Positions 45,423-54,161 are shown, counted from the first letter of the stretch. The stretch is 60,655 bases of DNA from Hyphomicrobiales bacterium (GCA_024225445.1 JAAEMP010000279.1:1-60655), one strand, 5' to 3'. Program-made: numbers and translations. The notes: a model not told the origin generated them from the sequence alone.

Positions 45423-46894
45423 CGCGTTCTCACAGCGTTAAGTAGTATTGAGAACATTTCATCAATGGTCGCTAGCAGCTTCGCTGATGCCTGGTAAGCT
45501 CTTTCAACTTCCAGCAATTTTGACATCTCAGTGTCAAGGTTGGTACCCGCCTCACTTTGGTATGCATTTGAATATTGTACTGCCAGCTCACCTTTGTAAT
45601 TAGCTACATCGTGTGCGGACTGACGTGTCGAATGCAGCCAATCCAGGGAGGATGCGGCAAAATCAATCAAACTCAGATTTACTGGCAACCCGGCTTGCGG
45701 ATCAAACACAGCCGGTGTGCTAAAAGCTGAAGATAATGCATACAGGCGATCAGAAAATCCACTTGCACCAGTCGGGTTATAGATATAATCAGGATCACCA
45801 TTAATGCCTCCATCCCTTATCAGCTCGGGATTTCCGCCAGTCTGGGGATCAATCAAGGCATTAATACTGATTGACGCCGCAATACCAGGCTCAGTAACCC
45901 CTGAGGGAGGGACTGCAGGCCCGCCATCCCATGTGAACATCCCGGTTAATTTTGGTTTAACTCCGGCAATGCTCTGGTCTTCTTCGGCAAACAGCTCAAT
46001 TACTGATCGGGCAATTTCATCAAGCTGGTTCTGCTGATTCATCAAAATATCATCACGTAACTTGAAGTTGCCGCCCAGACGGCCGGTTGTTACCGGCAGC
46101 CATGGCTCATCACCACTTGCCGGAACGCCGTCAATTAAAAGAGTATTTCCGACGGTAGTTGATCCATAGGAGGAAGTAGGTTGGAAGCTGACGGTCCGTG
46201 CCCGACTCTCAAACAGCAAAAGACCGTTATTGGTCATAACCATAATATCATTGTGGTCCCTTGGTACAACTTTGATTCCGACTTCCTGCGACATTTGCTC
46301 AAGGATATTGTCACGCATATCAATACTATCCAGGGCATCCTCATTGCTGTGCGATGCCATCACGATTCGGTCATTTACAGTCTCGAGTTGGCCAAGAAGC
46401 GAATTCAGCTTTGTCACGCTACTGGCTATTTCCTTGTCTGCGTTGGAACGTTCCGCCAGCACTTGTGCGTAAAGATCATTCAGGGTCGACGCAAATATGC
46501 GGCCACGTTCAATCAGGGAAGTACTAGTACCCAGACTGGATGGAGTGACCGCTGCCAACTCGACTGCCTCTCTCAAGGAACCGAGCATGCTGGCTGGAGA
46601 ATTCGAAAAATCATCAATCCCCATAGAGTGAGCCAGTTGATCAATACCGCTCATGACTACATTGGCATTAGCCGCCTCGCCATTTGCGGTTATCGTTGCA
46701 TTGTAGAGCGAGCGGTGTACATAACGCTGGATATCAACCTTGATGGTGCCGTATAATTGGGTTGATACGAGCGCATCCCGCCTGACATAATTCGGATCCC
46801 CTACCCCGGAAACGTTCCTGGACAAAATTGAAGCATGCTTCGCGTTACCTGCAAGGGCACTTGTAGCCGAACGTAGAGCATCTGTTAGTGTCAT
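45419..46894 (-). CDS. flgK: Hook-associated protein FlgK
   Basis: FlgK is the first hook-filament junction protein. The 491-residue protein has the N-terminal LAGNAKHASILSRNVSGVGDP (in part ILSRNVSGVGDPNYVRRD) and the C-terminal TNLDTEMSKLLEVERAYQAS, then IDEMFSILLNAVR, both characteristic. It is followed by flgL in an overlapping pair and preceded by flgE. Confidence 0.95.
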   Translation of the reverse strand: MTLTDALRSATSALAGNAKHASILSRNVSGVGDPNYVRRDALVSTQLYGTIKVDIQRYVHRSLYNATITANGEAANANVVMSGIDQLAHSMGIDDFSNSPASMLGSLREAVELAAVTPSSLGTSTSLIERGRIFASTLNDLYAQVLAERSNADKEIASSVTKLNSLLGQLETVNDRIVMASHSNEDALDSIDMRDNILEQMSQEVGIKVVPRDHNDIMVMTNNGLLLFESRARTVSFQPTSSYGSTTVGNTLLIDGVPASGDEPWLPVTTGRLGGNFKLRDDILMNQQNQLDEIARSVIELFAEEDQSIAGVKPKLTGMFTWDGGPAVPPSGVTEPGIAASISINALIDPQTGGNPELIRDGGINGDPDYIYNPTGASGFSDRLYALSSAFSTPAVFDPQAGLPVNLSLIDFAASSLDWLHSTRQSAHDVANYKGELAVQYSNAYQSEAGTNLDTEMSKLLEVERAYQASAKLLATIDEMFSILLNAVRTR

Positions 46895-46910
46895 CTAGGA
46901 ATAACCATAT

Positions 46911-48167
46911 TCAGCGCTTCAGATTGACCAGTACATCCATTAGGTCAGATCCGGTTTGAAAAACCTTTGAGTTGGCCGTGTAACTTCGTTGCGATTCAAT
47001 CATTATTGTTAGCTCCGCCGCCATATCAACATTGGATTCCTCCAGGGCATTGGCGGCAATACTGCCAAAACCTTGCGTATCCGCAGCGCCAACCAGTACA
47101 TCACCTGATTCAATAGTCGCAGCGAACAAATTTCCGGGTAAGGGTGCCAATTTATTGGGACTTATTACTTTCGCCAGGGCCAGTTGATATATTGCCGCGG
47201 CAAAGCCATTTTGGAATATACCGAATACAGTTCCGTCACTTGCGACTTCAACCCGGTCAATACTCGCGGGCGCACTGCCATTTGCTTTCGCTGAAATCAA
47301 CTGGTAATCGGTTGCAAATTGGCTGATCCCGTCCATTTGCAGATCCATGGTGACGCCGCCGGGAATAGGGATGATGGCGCTGACTGAACCTCCACCTAGT
47401 ATCTGGCCGGTAGTACCGTCAAAAACCAGCGTCTGTGTGCTGAGGGCTGCCGAAGCATAGGGAAATGAACCGTTCGTGGAATCTGCAGCATCATAGGCCG
47501 TCATTTCCCAGGTATTTACTGCAGTCTTGGCATAATAAATATCGACTATTTGCTCATTTCCGAGGGAATCATATACAACCATGGAGGATTTGCCTGCATA
47601 ATCTGAGATGGCCAAATTGTCAGAAGGCAGCGATCCCGGTGCCACTATCGAAGCAGTTGCCGGCAGATTTGGTACCAGCACTCCTTCTGTAGTCGGATTG
47701 GCGTCCAGTGCCTGAATGCCAACATTGACCGGTACCAGCCCACCAAAGCCATTGGCAACGGGAGGCGCGCCCGTATTGGATATGTCGTAGCCCAGCAGAC
47801 TGTTGCCATTGGCATTCGTCAACACCCCTTCATTATCGACAATGAAAGAACCAGCTCGTGTAAGAGATATAACACCTGCTCCATCCTCAACAATAAAGAA
47901 GCCCTGGCCACTTATTGCCAAATCAGTGGGAGAACTGGTTGATTTTATTGCGCCCTGCCTGCCAATTTCAGCTTGAATGGATGTAGTGACACTGCCGGAA
48001 TTATATGAACCGGCATTTTGTGCAAGAACTTGGGTGGAAAAATCAATTCCGGTTCGCTTGTATCCGTTGGTACCGGCATTCGCCACATTGTCTGCGACTG
48101 CTGAAAGCCTTGTCGCCTGGGCATTCATGCCGGAAACAGCTGTTCTCATCATTCCATAAAGGCCCAT
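46911..48167 (-). CDS. flgE: Flagellar hook protein FlgE
   Basis: FlgE is the hook subunit. The 418-residue protein has the rod/hook N-terminus (GMNAQATRLSAVADNVANAG, TNGYKR), the DLAISGQGFFIV core, and a C-terminus of LEESNVDMAAELTIMIESQR, then SYTANSKVFQTGSDLMD. It is the first structural gene after ftcR, from which it is separated by 136 bases. Confidence 0.95.
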   Translation of the reverse strand: MGLYGMMRTAVSGMNAQATRLSAVADNVANAGTNGYKRTGIDFSTQVLAQNAGSYNSGSVTTSIQAEIGRQGAIKSTSSPTDLAISGQGFFIVEDGAGVISLTRAGSFIVDNEGVLTNANGNSLLGYDISNTGAPPVANGFGGLVPVNVGIQALDANPTTEGVLVPNLPATASIVAPGSLPSDNLAISDYAGKSSMVVYDSLGNEQIVDIYYAKTAVNTWEMTAYDAADSTNGSFPYASAALSTQTLVFDGTTGQILGGGSVSAIIPIPGGVTMDLQMDGISQFATDYQLISAKANGSAPASIDRVEVASDGTVFGIFQNGFAAAIYQLALAKVISPNKLAPLPGNLFAATIESGDVLVGAADTQGFGSIAANALEESNVDMAAELTIMIESQRSYTANSKVFQTGSDLMDVLVNLKR

Positions 48168-48303
48168 AGCAAAATCCTAACATTCCTGAAAGCTGTTGTT
48201 ATCTGTACAAGTTGCTTGACGAATCTTGCGCGAAACTGTTGAAGCCATCGGTATCTATTTGAATTTGGACATTTTATTCATACTAATTTGAAACCTGCCA
48301 CTT

Positions 48304-49017
48304 TCAAGCTACCAATGCCTGCGGTACATTCCGGTTAACGGCCACCAGATTGGGATCCAACCGGTATCCAAGATAACGCCGCGAATCAATTGGATCCATC
48401 CCAAGATACTTGCTCAGCTTTTTCCTGAGTTTACTGATGTGACTCTCAACCACATTTTCTTCAATTTTTTCATCGAACACCCCGTAGATTGCGCCAAAAA
48501 TTTGGGATTTGGTCGCTCTGCGGCCATTAATACTCGCCAAATATTCAAGAATTCTGCGTTCCCGGCGGGGGAGTTGTAATTGTTGACCATCCAGCTCCGG
48601 GTCCCGTCCATCAAAATAGACAAGAATCTGTGTTTTGGATTTTTCAGGTACCGCATTCATCGAGCGTTTTTTAATCGCGGCAATTCTCACCAGCAGTTCT
48701 TCAAAATGAACCGGTTTGATGACTACGTCATCGACACCTTTGCGATAAAAACTGATCAGTTGTTCCAAAGAACGATTGTCCAGCATCGCTACAATTGGGA
48801 CATCAAGCCTGGTTCTTATTGTGTCAATAACCTTTTGAGGATCTGCACATTCACCTACTAGAATTGCTTCTACAGTCGCCAGCTCACCAATATCACTAGT
48901 GGTGACCCATATGATCAAATCAGAAGCGGTAAGTTGAACAATTGTTTCGCCAGCTTTTTCAAATCGATGCTTGTATGTATCGACCACCAGTTTTCTGTCT
49001 TCAACAAAAACAATCAC
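48304..49017 (-). CDS. ftcR: Flagellar transcriptional regulator FtcR/Rem
   Basis: This OmpR-type regulator of 237 residues matches FtcR of Brucella and Rem of S. meliloti, activators of late flagellar genes. The receiver-like domain (about 1-120) starts IVFVEDRKLVVDTYKHRF and lacks the usual DD pair; the residue at the phosphorylation position is not an obvious Asp, consistent with an orphan regulator without a kinase. The winged-helix domain (about 135-222) has RRERRILEYLASINGR and VESHISKLRKKLSKYLG. Start GTG 49017 has GGGGGAT upstream. It sits just upstream of flgE, as in relatives. Confidence 0.92.
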   Translation of the reverse strand: MIVFVEDRKLVVDTYKHRFEKAGETIVQLTASDLIIWVTTSDIGELATVEAILVGECADPQKVIDTIRTRLDVPIVAMLDNRSLEQLISFYRKGVDDVVIKPVHFEELLVRIAAIKKRSMNAVPEKSKTQILVYFDGRDPELDGQQLQLPRRERRILEYLASINGRRATKSQIFGAIYGVFDEKIEENVVESHISKLRKKLSKYLGMDPIDSRRYLGYRLDPNLVAVNRNVPQALVA

Positions 49018-49558
49018 TTTTATCCCCCGAATCAGTTTCCAATTCCGCTAGCAATTTTCTAGTTGATTGGTTGACTCGTCGCCAATAGATGAAATTTTGG
49101 GAGTTAAATATTACCTAATAATTTAACGATTTATTAACTTTTTTACCAATTTCAGCTGTCGTTTTTAGAACAGTTTTTGCTAATATCGCTACGGAAACTT
49201 TAAACGCGCAGGTCACGAAAACAGCTTTGTTTGTTAAAAAAATAGTAACACTTGCCACCTGTTTTCAGAGTAATATTTCCGATTTTGTCACCAGGAAATT
49301 GCCTGAGGAAATCCAACATCAGGGAAACTCTCATCCAGCGGTAAAATTTTATGGAAGATTTAGAAATTCTTAAAAGACTTCATTTATCACTGGCAGTGCG
49401 AGCGGATAACATCTGAAGCATGACGCATACTCGTACTCGGTGTTTCCGAGATATATTCTCCAAAAAACTTATCACCATCTGCAAAGCAGCGGAACCGATT
49501 AGCAATTGAATTTTTCGATTGTGCTCAACACTGGTTTCCAATGAGGGCAATTTGCGAC
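49018..49558. other. AT-rich regulatory gap upstream of ftcR
   Basis: No gene is supported in this gap between divergent genes. It should hold the ftcR promoter and that of the coiled-coil membrane protein. An inverted repeat GTTAAAT (49103-49109)/ATTTAAC (49121-49127) lies about 90 bases upstream of ftcR. No terminator or RNA gene was recognised. Confidence 0.45.
49103..49127. promoter_or_regulatory. Inverted repeat upstream of ftcR
   Basis: GTTAAAT and ATTTAAC are perfect seven-base arms with an eleven-base spacer. In such AT-rich DNA this could occur by chance, but its position in the ftcR upstream region makes an operator possible. Confidence 0.25.
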
Positions 49559-50113
49559 ATGACAAAAACTAAATCAGGAAAACCTTCTGCTGAGCCGGAA
49601 TTGTCTGATAATAAAAAAGACAAACTAATGACCCTGCTTTGGAAAATAAGTTTTGTCTTGTTCCTTATTGCAATTGTATGTCTGTTTGCCGGTATCTATG
49701 ATCTGGGATTTATTAATCTCACTCCTGTTCTTTCAAAATATGCAGCCATATTTTTAGGGATCAAAATCCTTACCGGATTATCAGGAGCCTTTGCCATATC
49801 TCAGATTTCTTCCACAAACAAAGAAATCAGCAAACAGAATTCTGAGTTGTTGAGCAAGAAAATGGAAGAGAAAATTGCAGTTGTTGAAGGTAAGGTTGAA
49901 GAGTTTCTAGGAGAAAATTACAAAAAACTGAATGAAGAAAATAGCAATCTTAAAGTTGAATTTGATCAAATCAAAGAAAACGCAAACAACAAAATTATTG
50001 CAGAAATCCAAGAATTAAGAAACGAAAATGCCGATCTGCGGAAAAAACTGGACAATAGAGAAACAGTAAATGAGGAAAACCTCGAACAGGAAGATCAACT
50101 CCAGGTCGCTTAG
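49559..50113 (+). CDS. Two-span membrane protein with coiled-coil tail
   Basis: This 184-residue protein, from the ATG at 49559 (MTKTKSGKPS), has two membrane segments (about 27-47, VLFLIAIVCLFAGIYDLGF; and 60-80, IFLGIKILTGLSGAFAI) and then a long Lys/Glu-rich coiled coil (about 85-175, for example ENSNLKVEFDQIKENANNK). I do not recognise a family. It is followed by the diguanylate cyclase gene 127 bases downstream, and both may be co-transcribed. An ATG at 49541 is an alternative. Confidence 0.65.
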   Translation: MTKTKSGKPSAEPELSDNKKDKLMTLLWKISFVLFLIAIVCLFAGIYDLGFINLTPVLSKYAAIFLGIKILTGLSGAFAISQISSTNKEISKQNSELLSKKMEEKIAVVEGKVEEFLGENYKKLNEENSNLKVEFDQIKENANNKIIAEIQELRNENADLRKKLDNRETVNEENLEQEDQLQVA

Positions 50114-50139
50114 GACACTCCAGGTCGCTTACGACACTC
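50098..50139. repeat. Two 19-bp direct repeats spanning a stop codon
   Basis: ACTCCAGGTCGCTTAGGAC is followed immediately by ACTCCAGGTCGCTTACGAC, then ACTCC. The first copy contains the last codons and TAG-containing end of the coiled-coil gene, so slippage would leave the protein unchanged. Confidence 0.75.
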
Positions 50140-50240
50140 CCGGTTTCTTCCAGGACTTTTGACAAGCAATTGGAATTCCAGGCTTTTCTGGTGCCAGTTG
50201 ATTTGATTGAATTTGAACATACCATAATCGGGGATTTAAC

Positions 50241-51272
50241 ATGAACACATCCACTGCTCGCAAAGAACAAAGAGTTCCGGCAAATATCTGCGATGAGGCA
50301 TTCAGACTTGCTAATATTCACCAGGTTTCACCCACTCCAAAAGCCTATGAAACCTGGTATACTTACGTAGCCGGCAAAAATGTTGAACTCAACGATTTCC
50401 TCAATCCAATCGTAAATTCCGGGGAAGTTATCAGTGATTACGACCTGAAAAATATTCACGACAAATATGTTTCACCCTCAAATCCGGATTCAATTCATCA
50501 AGGTGCTGCAAACTACAATTTTAGCCGGGAAATGGATGACATCCTGAATGTTATTCAGACTTACCTTACCTCCAGCGAATATTTCTCCGGGACATTAGAC
50601 AAAAACTTCGATGCGCTCAGTGATGACCCTTCTCCCAAGCAGGTCTTGCAAACCATCAAAAATCTGATTGTTGAAAATTCGGTAATGCGGGACAATTCAG
50701 CTAACCTGATGAAAAATCTGAACACGTCAAAAAGGCAGTTGCTGGAAATGCAGTCATCATTGAAAAAATCAAAGCAAAACGAGATGAAAGATGCACTGAC
50801 AAACATGTATAACCGGCGCTACTTTGACATGCTGCTTGCCGACTCAATATCTGATGCCGCGGAATCTGACACCCCGATGTGCCTGGTTATGGTGGATATT
50901 GATAATTTCAAAAAACTGAATGATCGATATGGTCATTTAATTGGTGATGAAGTGTTGAAATTCGTGGCCACATTGCTGATGAAAAACGTAAAAGGTCAGG
51001 ACATACCTGTGCGCTACGGAGGAGAGGAATTCGCGATTATCCTTCCAGACACAAAAATAGCAAATGCGATGACTTTGATGGAGCGCATCCGGATACTATT
51101 GGAATCTGCCAAGCTGGTTTTGACAAAACGCCAACAATCGATTGGGAAAGTGACAGCTTCGTTTGGCATTGCCCAAATTCACAGTTCTGAGGAACCGGAT
51201 GAATTAATTCAACGGGCGGATGCCAAGCTGTATCAAGCAAAAGATGCCGGAAGAAACTGTATTGCCTGCTAG
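50241..51272 (+). CDS. Diguanylate cyclase with GGEEF domain
   Basis: The 343-residue protein should make cyclic di-GMP from GTP. The GGDEF domain occupies about 183-343: DALTNMYNRRYF, metal-binding VDIDNFKKLND (Asp219), and the active-site loop GGEEF at 260-264. Five residues before it the inhibitory site reads KGQD instead of RxxD, so product inhibition may be reduced. The N-terminal 150 residues (HQVSPTPKAYETWYTYVAGK) form a helical module seen in other alphaproteobacterial cyclases; no membrane span is present. It lies close to the flagellar locus, consistent with motile-to-sessile control, although that is inference. Confidence 0.92.
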   Translation: MNTSTARKEQRVPANICDEAFRLANIHQVSPTPKAYETWYTYVAGKNVELNDFLNPIVNSGEVISDYDLKNIHDKYVSPSNPDSIHQGAANYNFSREMDDILNVIQTYLTSSEYFSGTLDKNFDALSDDPSPKQVLQTIKNLIVENSVMRDNSANLMKNLNTSKRQLLEMQSSLKKSKQNEMKDALTNMYNRRYFDMLLADSISDAAESDTPMCLVMVDIDNFKKLNDRYGHLIGDEVLKFVATLLMKNVKGQDIPVRYGGEEFAIILPDTKIANAMTLMERIRILLESAKLVLTKRQQSIGKVTASFGIAQIHSSEEPDELIQRADAKLYQAKDAGRNCIAC

Positions 51273-51304
51273 ACCCCTTCTGGTTTACACGGAAGCATTT
51301 GATG

Positions 51305-51580
51305 CCCCGTATCGACCCACTCGGCTAGACGCGGAGCGCAGCGCGATGCCATCGCATCGGGCAAGCTTCGCCCAATAAAACTATGGGCAGATGGGTCAAT
51401 AAGGGGCACCCAATTCACTGGGCAAACCATTGAAATAATACGATGACTGGGCCGATCGAAATTACTCAACCGCAGTGTTCAATTTCGCTTGTGATACCCC
51501 TGCATCACGGCGCGCAATTCGCCTTGCAGGTAAACAATTTCGACTCGGTCAAACGATTCATATTTCATCAAAAGCGCTCT
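51305..51580 (-). repeat. Composite dispersed repeat, copy 3
   Basis: Read on the minus strand it starts AGAGCGCTTTTGATGAAATA (from 51580), continues CGTTTGACCG (to 51546), has the shared middle (CAAGGC to CACAAGCGAAA) and ends with the GC core at 51366-51309: CTTGCCCGATGC, GGCATCGCGCTGCGCTCCGC, GAGTGGGTCGATAC. The part 51479-51580 is also read as the C-terminal codons of a small open frame downstream of luxI. Confidence 0.65.
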
Positions 51581-51745
51581 GATATTGTGGATATGAGATT
51601 TTTTACAAATATCCAATAAGACACTGCGTGCGCTATCTATGGAATCTGCGCTTTCAAAACAGTCTGGCACCAATTCCAAGCCACGGAAAATGATCACCTC
51701 TATTGGATTCTCATACTGCGATTGCAATACCACAAGATGCTTCAT
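51479..51745 (-). CDS. Small protein downstream of luxI, partly repeat-derived
   Basis: From the ATG at 51745 (MKHLVVLQSQYENPIEVII) this frame encodes 88 residues with mixed helix and strand and no known motif; it overlaps the luxI 3' end by 35 bases. Its last third (RALLMKYESFDRVEI to GYHKRN) lies within the composite repeat, and a similar translated ending (HKRN) occurs at 10,900. It may be a real small gene co-transcribed with luxI, or an open frame supplied by the repeat. An ATG at 51751 adds two residues; no clear Shine-Dalgarno. Confidence 0.4.
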   Translation of the reverse strand: MKHLVVLQSQYENPIEVIIFRGLELVPDCFESADSIDSARSVLLDICKKSHIHNIRALLMKYESFDRVEIVYLQGELRAVMQGYHKRN

Positions 51746-52414
51746 CCACATTACGCTCACGCGAGGAGGGAACAATATCCGGAGTGATTCCGGCCATTGG
51801 GCGCTTATATACAGCTTCTGTTTGACCGTTCTTAAGCCGCATATTCTCAACCACTTCTTTTGTCACATCAAACACACCACAACATACCGGACGCTTGCCA
51901 TAACCATCATGGCGACCAATCTCGTCCAATTTTGCTCCAGAACGCTGGTTAATGGGTTTCATATGCGGTTCATAGTTTGAAATCAGCGTGTGAATGCCAT
52001 GGGCAAGCGCGCATTCTCCAAGACCCAATAGCATCCAGCTCATGGCATTCCGGGGAAGCAAATCCGGATAGTCTTGAGCGATCTTTTCCACATCAATGCA
52101 CATGCGAGTGCCTTCCCAGATTCCGGGATAACAAAGATCAAAATTGGCCGGAAATGTTTTTCTGAAGACATCGTTCAAAAGTGTTGCACCAGTCGTCGGC
52201 ATAAAACGCAGGCTTCCATACAGGATTTTTTGCTTTTTATCTGTCCACGCCAAATAGGCTGGTTTGAGATCATCATAACGACCACGCTCAACTTCACCAA
52301 GCACGGGCATATCCAAGTTCAGTTCATCAAAAAATACCTTTTTCGAAGACTAAATATTTGATCAATAAGTTTAGAATATCTCCTTTACTCTTGTGCCTGT
52401 ATTAATACAAACAT
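51711..52414 (-). pseudogene. Decayed LuxI-type acyl-homoserine lactone synthase
   Basis: The full gene appears to start at ATG 52414, with GAGGAG seven bases upstream: it reads MFVLIQAQE, then TAA at codon 10, then in the same frame RRYSKLIDQIFSLRKRYF, which matches the LuxI N-terminal helix. At the T6 run (52329-52334) the frame must shift, as if one T were lost, to continue FDELNLDMPVLGEVERG. The remaining frame is open for 201 residues (to 51711) and includes SLRFMPTTGATLLNDVF and WEGTRMCID. The usual Trp of the ERxGW motif is Leu here. A shorter product from ATG 52316 would lack the N-terminal substrate-binding part. Sequencing error could explain the indel but not the TAA. Confidence 0.75.
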
Positions 52415-52479
52415 CAGTGGCTCCTCGTACCATGGATGTATCATGACAGCCAGTCTACAACAAAAATCCTGCAACTACA

Positions 52480-52499
52480 ATTCCCCCATAAGGGGGTAT
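52480..52499. promoter_or_regulatory. lux-box-like 20-bp palindrome upstream of luxI
   Basis: ATTCCCCCATAAGGGGGTAT has dyad symmetry with two mismatched pairs and perfect CCCCC/GGGGG arms. It is centred about 75 bases upstream of the original luxI start, where LuxR-type regulators commonly bind. Binding is inference; the cognate LuxR is itself broken. Confidence 0.55.
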
Positions 52500-52785
52500 A
52501 GGGGCCTATTTGAGTTCCGTAAAACTTCGACAAATATTCAACCAGAATTTTTATCGTAACCTATTGATATTTAACGTAATTTTTCCCGACAACTTTGCTC
52601 TGCCCTTGGTCTGAATGAACAAAAGTGAAGCATTTCGATGTCCGGCATGCGTGCAACAAGATTTCTGGCACCATTTTAGTCAATCAGAATCACACGAATA
52701 CTGCGCAATGGCGGTTTAGACCGTATCTTCTTTAAGTATAAAACCTAGCGGGAATAAAACTGAATATAATTTGGTCGCAGTCAAC
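52500..52785. other. Gap between luxI and luxR remnants
   Basis: About 290 bases separate the palindrome upstream of luxI from the luxR end. No open frame, repeat or terminator with a T-run was recognised. Confidence 0.4.
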
Positions 52786-53498
52786 TTATTCTTGTATAAG
52801 TTTTAGTGTAATTACTTTGGCAACTGCTTGGGAAAATTGTTGCACATTCCAGTTTGAATCGAGCGCTTTTGAGATATCCTCGCGCTGTGTGTGCGGATAT
52901 GTTCAGGATTTGGGCAATGGCAAGATAATCTTTTCCACGAGCAGTCCAGGTGAGGCATTCAATTTCTCTGGGGCTCAGCACTGGCATCGGATCTAATTCG
53001 TCAAAAAGTTCCAGTAATGCTTTTCTGTGAACCCGGTAAGCAATTTCCTGGAGGTCCTCATTTTTGGTTTCAACAAAATTGTCCCATGCTTCCGCTGTCA
53101 ATAAAGAGGTTATGAAAAATGGTGATCTGCGTGCTGTCCTGTCCACAACTGGTATTGAATAGCCACTACTTCCCACATACGGAGCAGATTCCACCATCAA
53201 TTCCATGGCTTCTTCGGTTAGGGTAAGTTCACTCCAATCGAATGGCAATTGACGACTAAAAATCCTCCTGAACAACAGGATCAACATGGACGTAGCCTTT
53301 TAGCAGGTATCGCGAAACCCATTCATCCGGGTAAGTGGTACCAACAAATGGCGTATCCATACTGCCCACTGTCTGACCCAAATGATAGACAACATGATGA
53401 AGATCATAGAGCTCCCTTACTTGCTCCACTGCAGATTGAACATCAGCCGCCCCGTCCAGAGCCTCAAACGCTATCACCAACTGTTTATTGATAGCCAT
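52786..53498 (-). pseudogene. Frameshifted LuxR-type quorum-sensing regulator
   Basis: Three pieces in different frames rebuild one LuxR protein of about 237 residues. Piece one (from ATG 53498) holds the start of the signal-binding domain: VYHLGQTVGSMDTPFVGTTYP, in part, then EWVSRYLLKGYVHVDPVV with the Trp, Tyr, Asp and Pro of the family. It shifts at about 53268-53275 into SRQLPFDWSEL and runs to the helix-turn-helix (LSPREIECLTWTARGK, AIAQILNISAHTARGYLKSA). After KLECAT the frame shifts again at about 52826-52832 to SQAVAKVITLKLIQE and a stop at 52786. Both lesions are single-base. Either a decayed gene or assembly errors. Confidence 0.8.
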
Positions 53499-53894
53499 AA
53501 TCTTGTTCCCACAACCTCAAATGCTAATCGCTTAATACAAAATAATCAATATTGGTCCATTCACATGGGGGCAAATCATCCTAACCAAGTTACTGCAATT
53601 TGGCTACGCTGGTTAAGCGTTTCACCAAAGAAACAAACGGCACGGTGCAATTGAACTGTTAACGGAGTTTGATATGCAGAATTCGGCTTTTGTTATGCTT
53701 TAACGTAGATTGGTTGCAGCGCATTGAAGCAAATCTGACCAGTTATATCCCATTCAGAGAGCGATGCTCTAATCAGGATTATCTGGAATAGTGACTGACA
53801 CCAAGGCATCGACATGAACCCGGCACAATCTACTACCCGATAACCGCAAACAACCCTGTCAAAAACAAGAATAGATCCATGCCAACCAGCGCAA
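53499..53894. other. Intergenic region upstream of luxR remnant
   Basis: Nothing supported: no gene, repeat or hairpin terminator. The region should contain the former luxR promoter. Confidence 0.4.
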
Positions 53895-54161
53895 TTGCAC
53901 CCGCACGAGATTCATCTGAACCAACTGGCTATTACCTTTGAAAACAATGACCTGACGCTTGCTACTATTCACAAACTGCAGAATATACAACGCTGGTTTA
54001 TCAAGGAAGCCGAATGGAAAGGACTTGTAATCATGCGGGTTTCATTTTCCTCAATGCCAAATAGCCGCGAAGAGATAAATATCCTGGCCAAAGCAATTAT
54101 CGAGGCCTATCAGGAGGCAAGGGTCGACAGGTGCACAAAAAGCAACAGCCGTCATATATAA
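53895..54161 (+). CDS. Small hypothetical protein, weakly supported
   Basis: This 88-codon frame encodes a helical peptide (LTLATIHKLQNIQRWFIKEAE, in part; REEINILAKAIIEAYQEA). Codon use looks protein-like and two amphipathic helices are visible, but there is no clear Shine-Dalgarno and I recognise no family. It ends 21 bases from the convergent ABC ATPase gene. It may be a fragment of a lost gene. Confidence 0.3.
   Translation: MHPHEIHLNQLAITFENNDLTLATIHKLQNIQRWFIKEAEWKGLVIMRVSFSSMPNSREEINILAKAIIEAYQEARVDRCTKSNSRHI

Noticed and set aside
46181-46756. 191-codon plus-strand open frame inside flgK
   Set aside because: Antisense shadow of a well-conserved hook protein.
52316-52316. ATG 52316 as the true luxI start
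   Set aside because: It lacks a Shine-Dalgarno and removes the conserved N-terminal helix, whose remains are visible upstream.
52316-52367. Programmed +1 frameshift at TTT TGA in luxI, resembling the prfB site
   Set aside because: A TTG-started frame (MIKYLVFEKGIF) ends at TTTTTTGA after an AAAGG stretch, like the RF2 site. But the frame that matches LuxI N-termini is a different one (SLRKRYF), and it also contains a TAA, so decay explains the data better.
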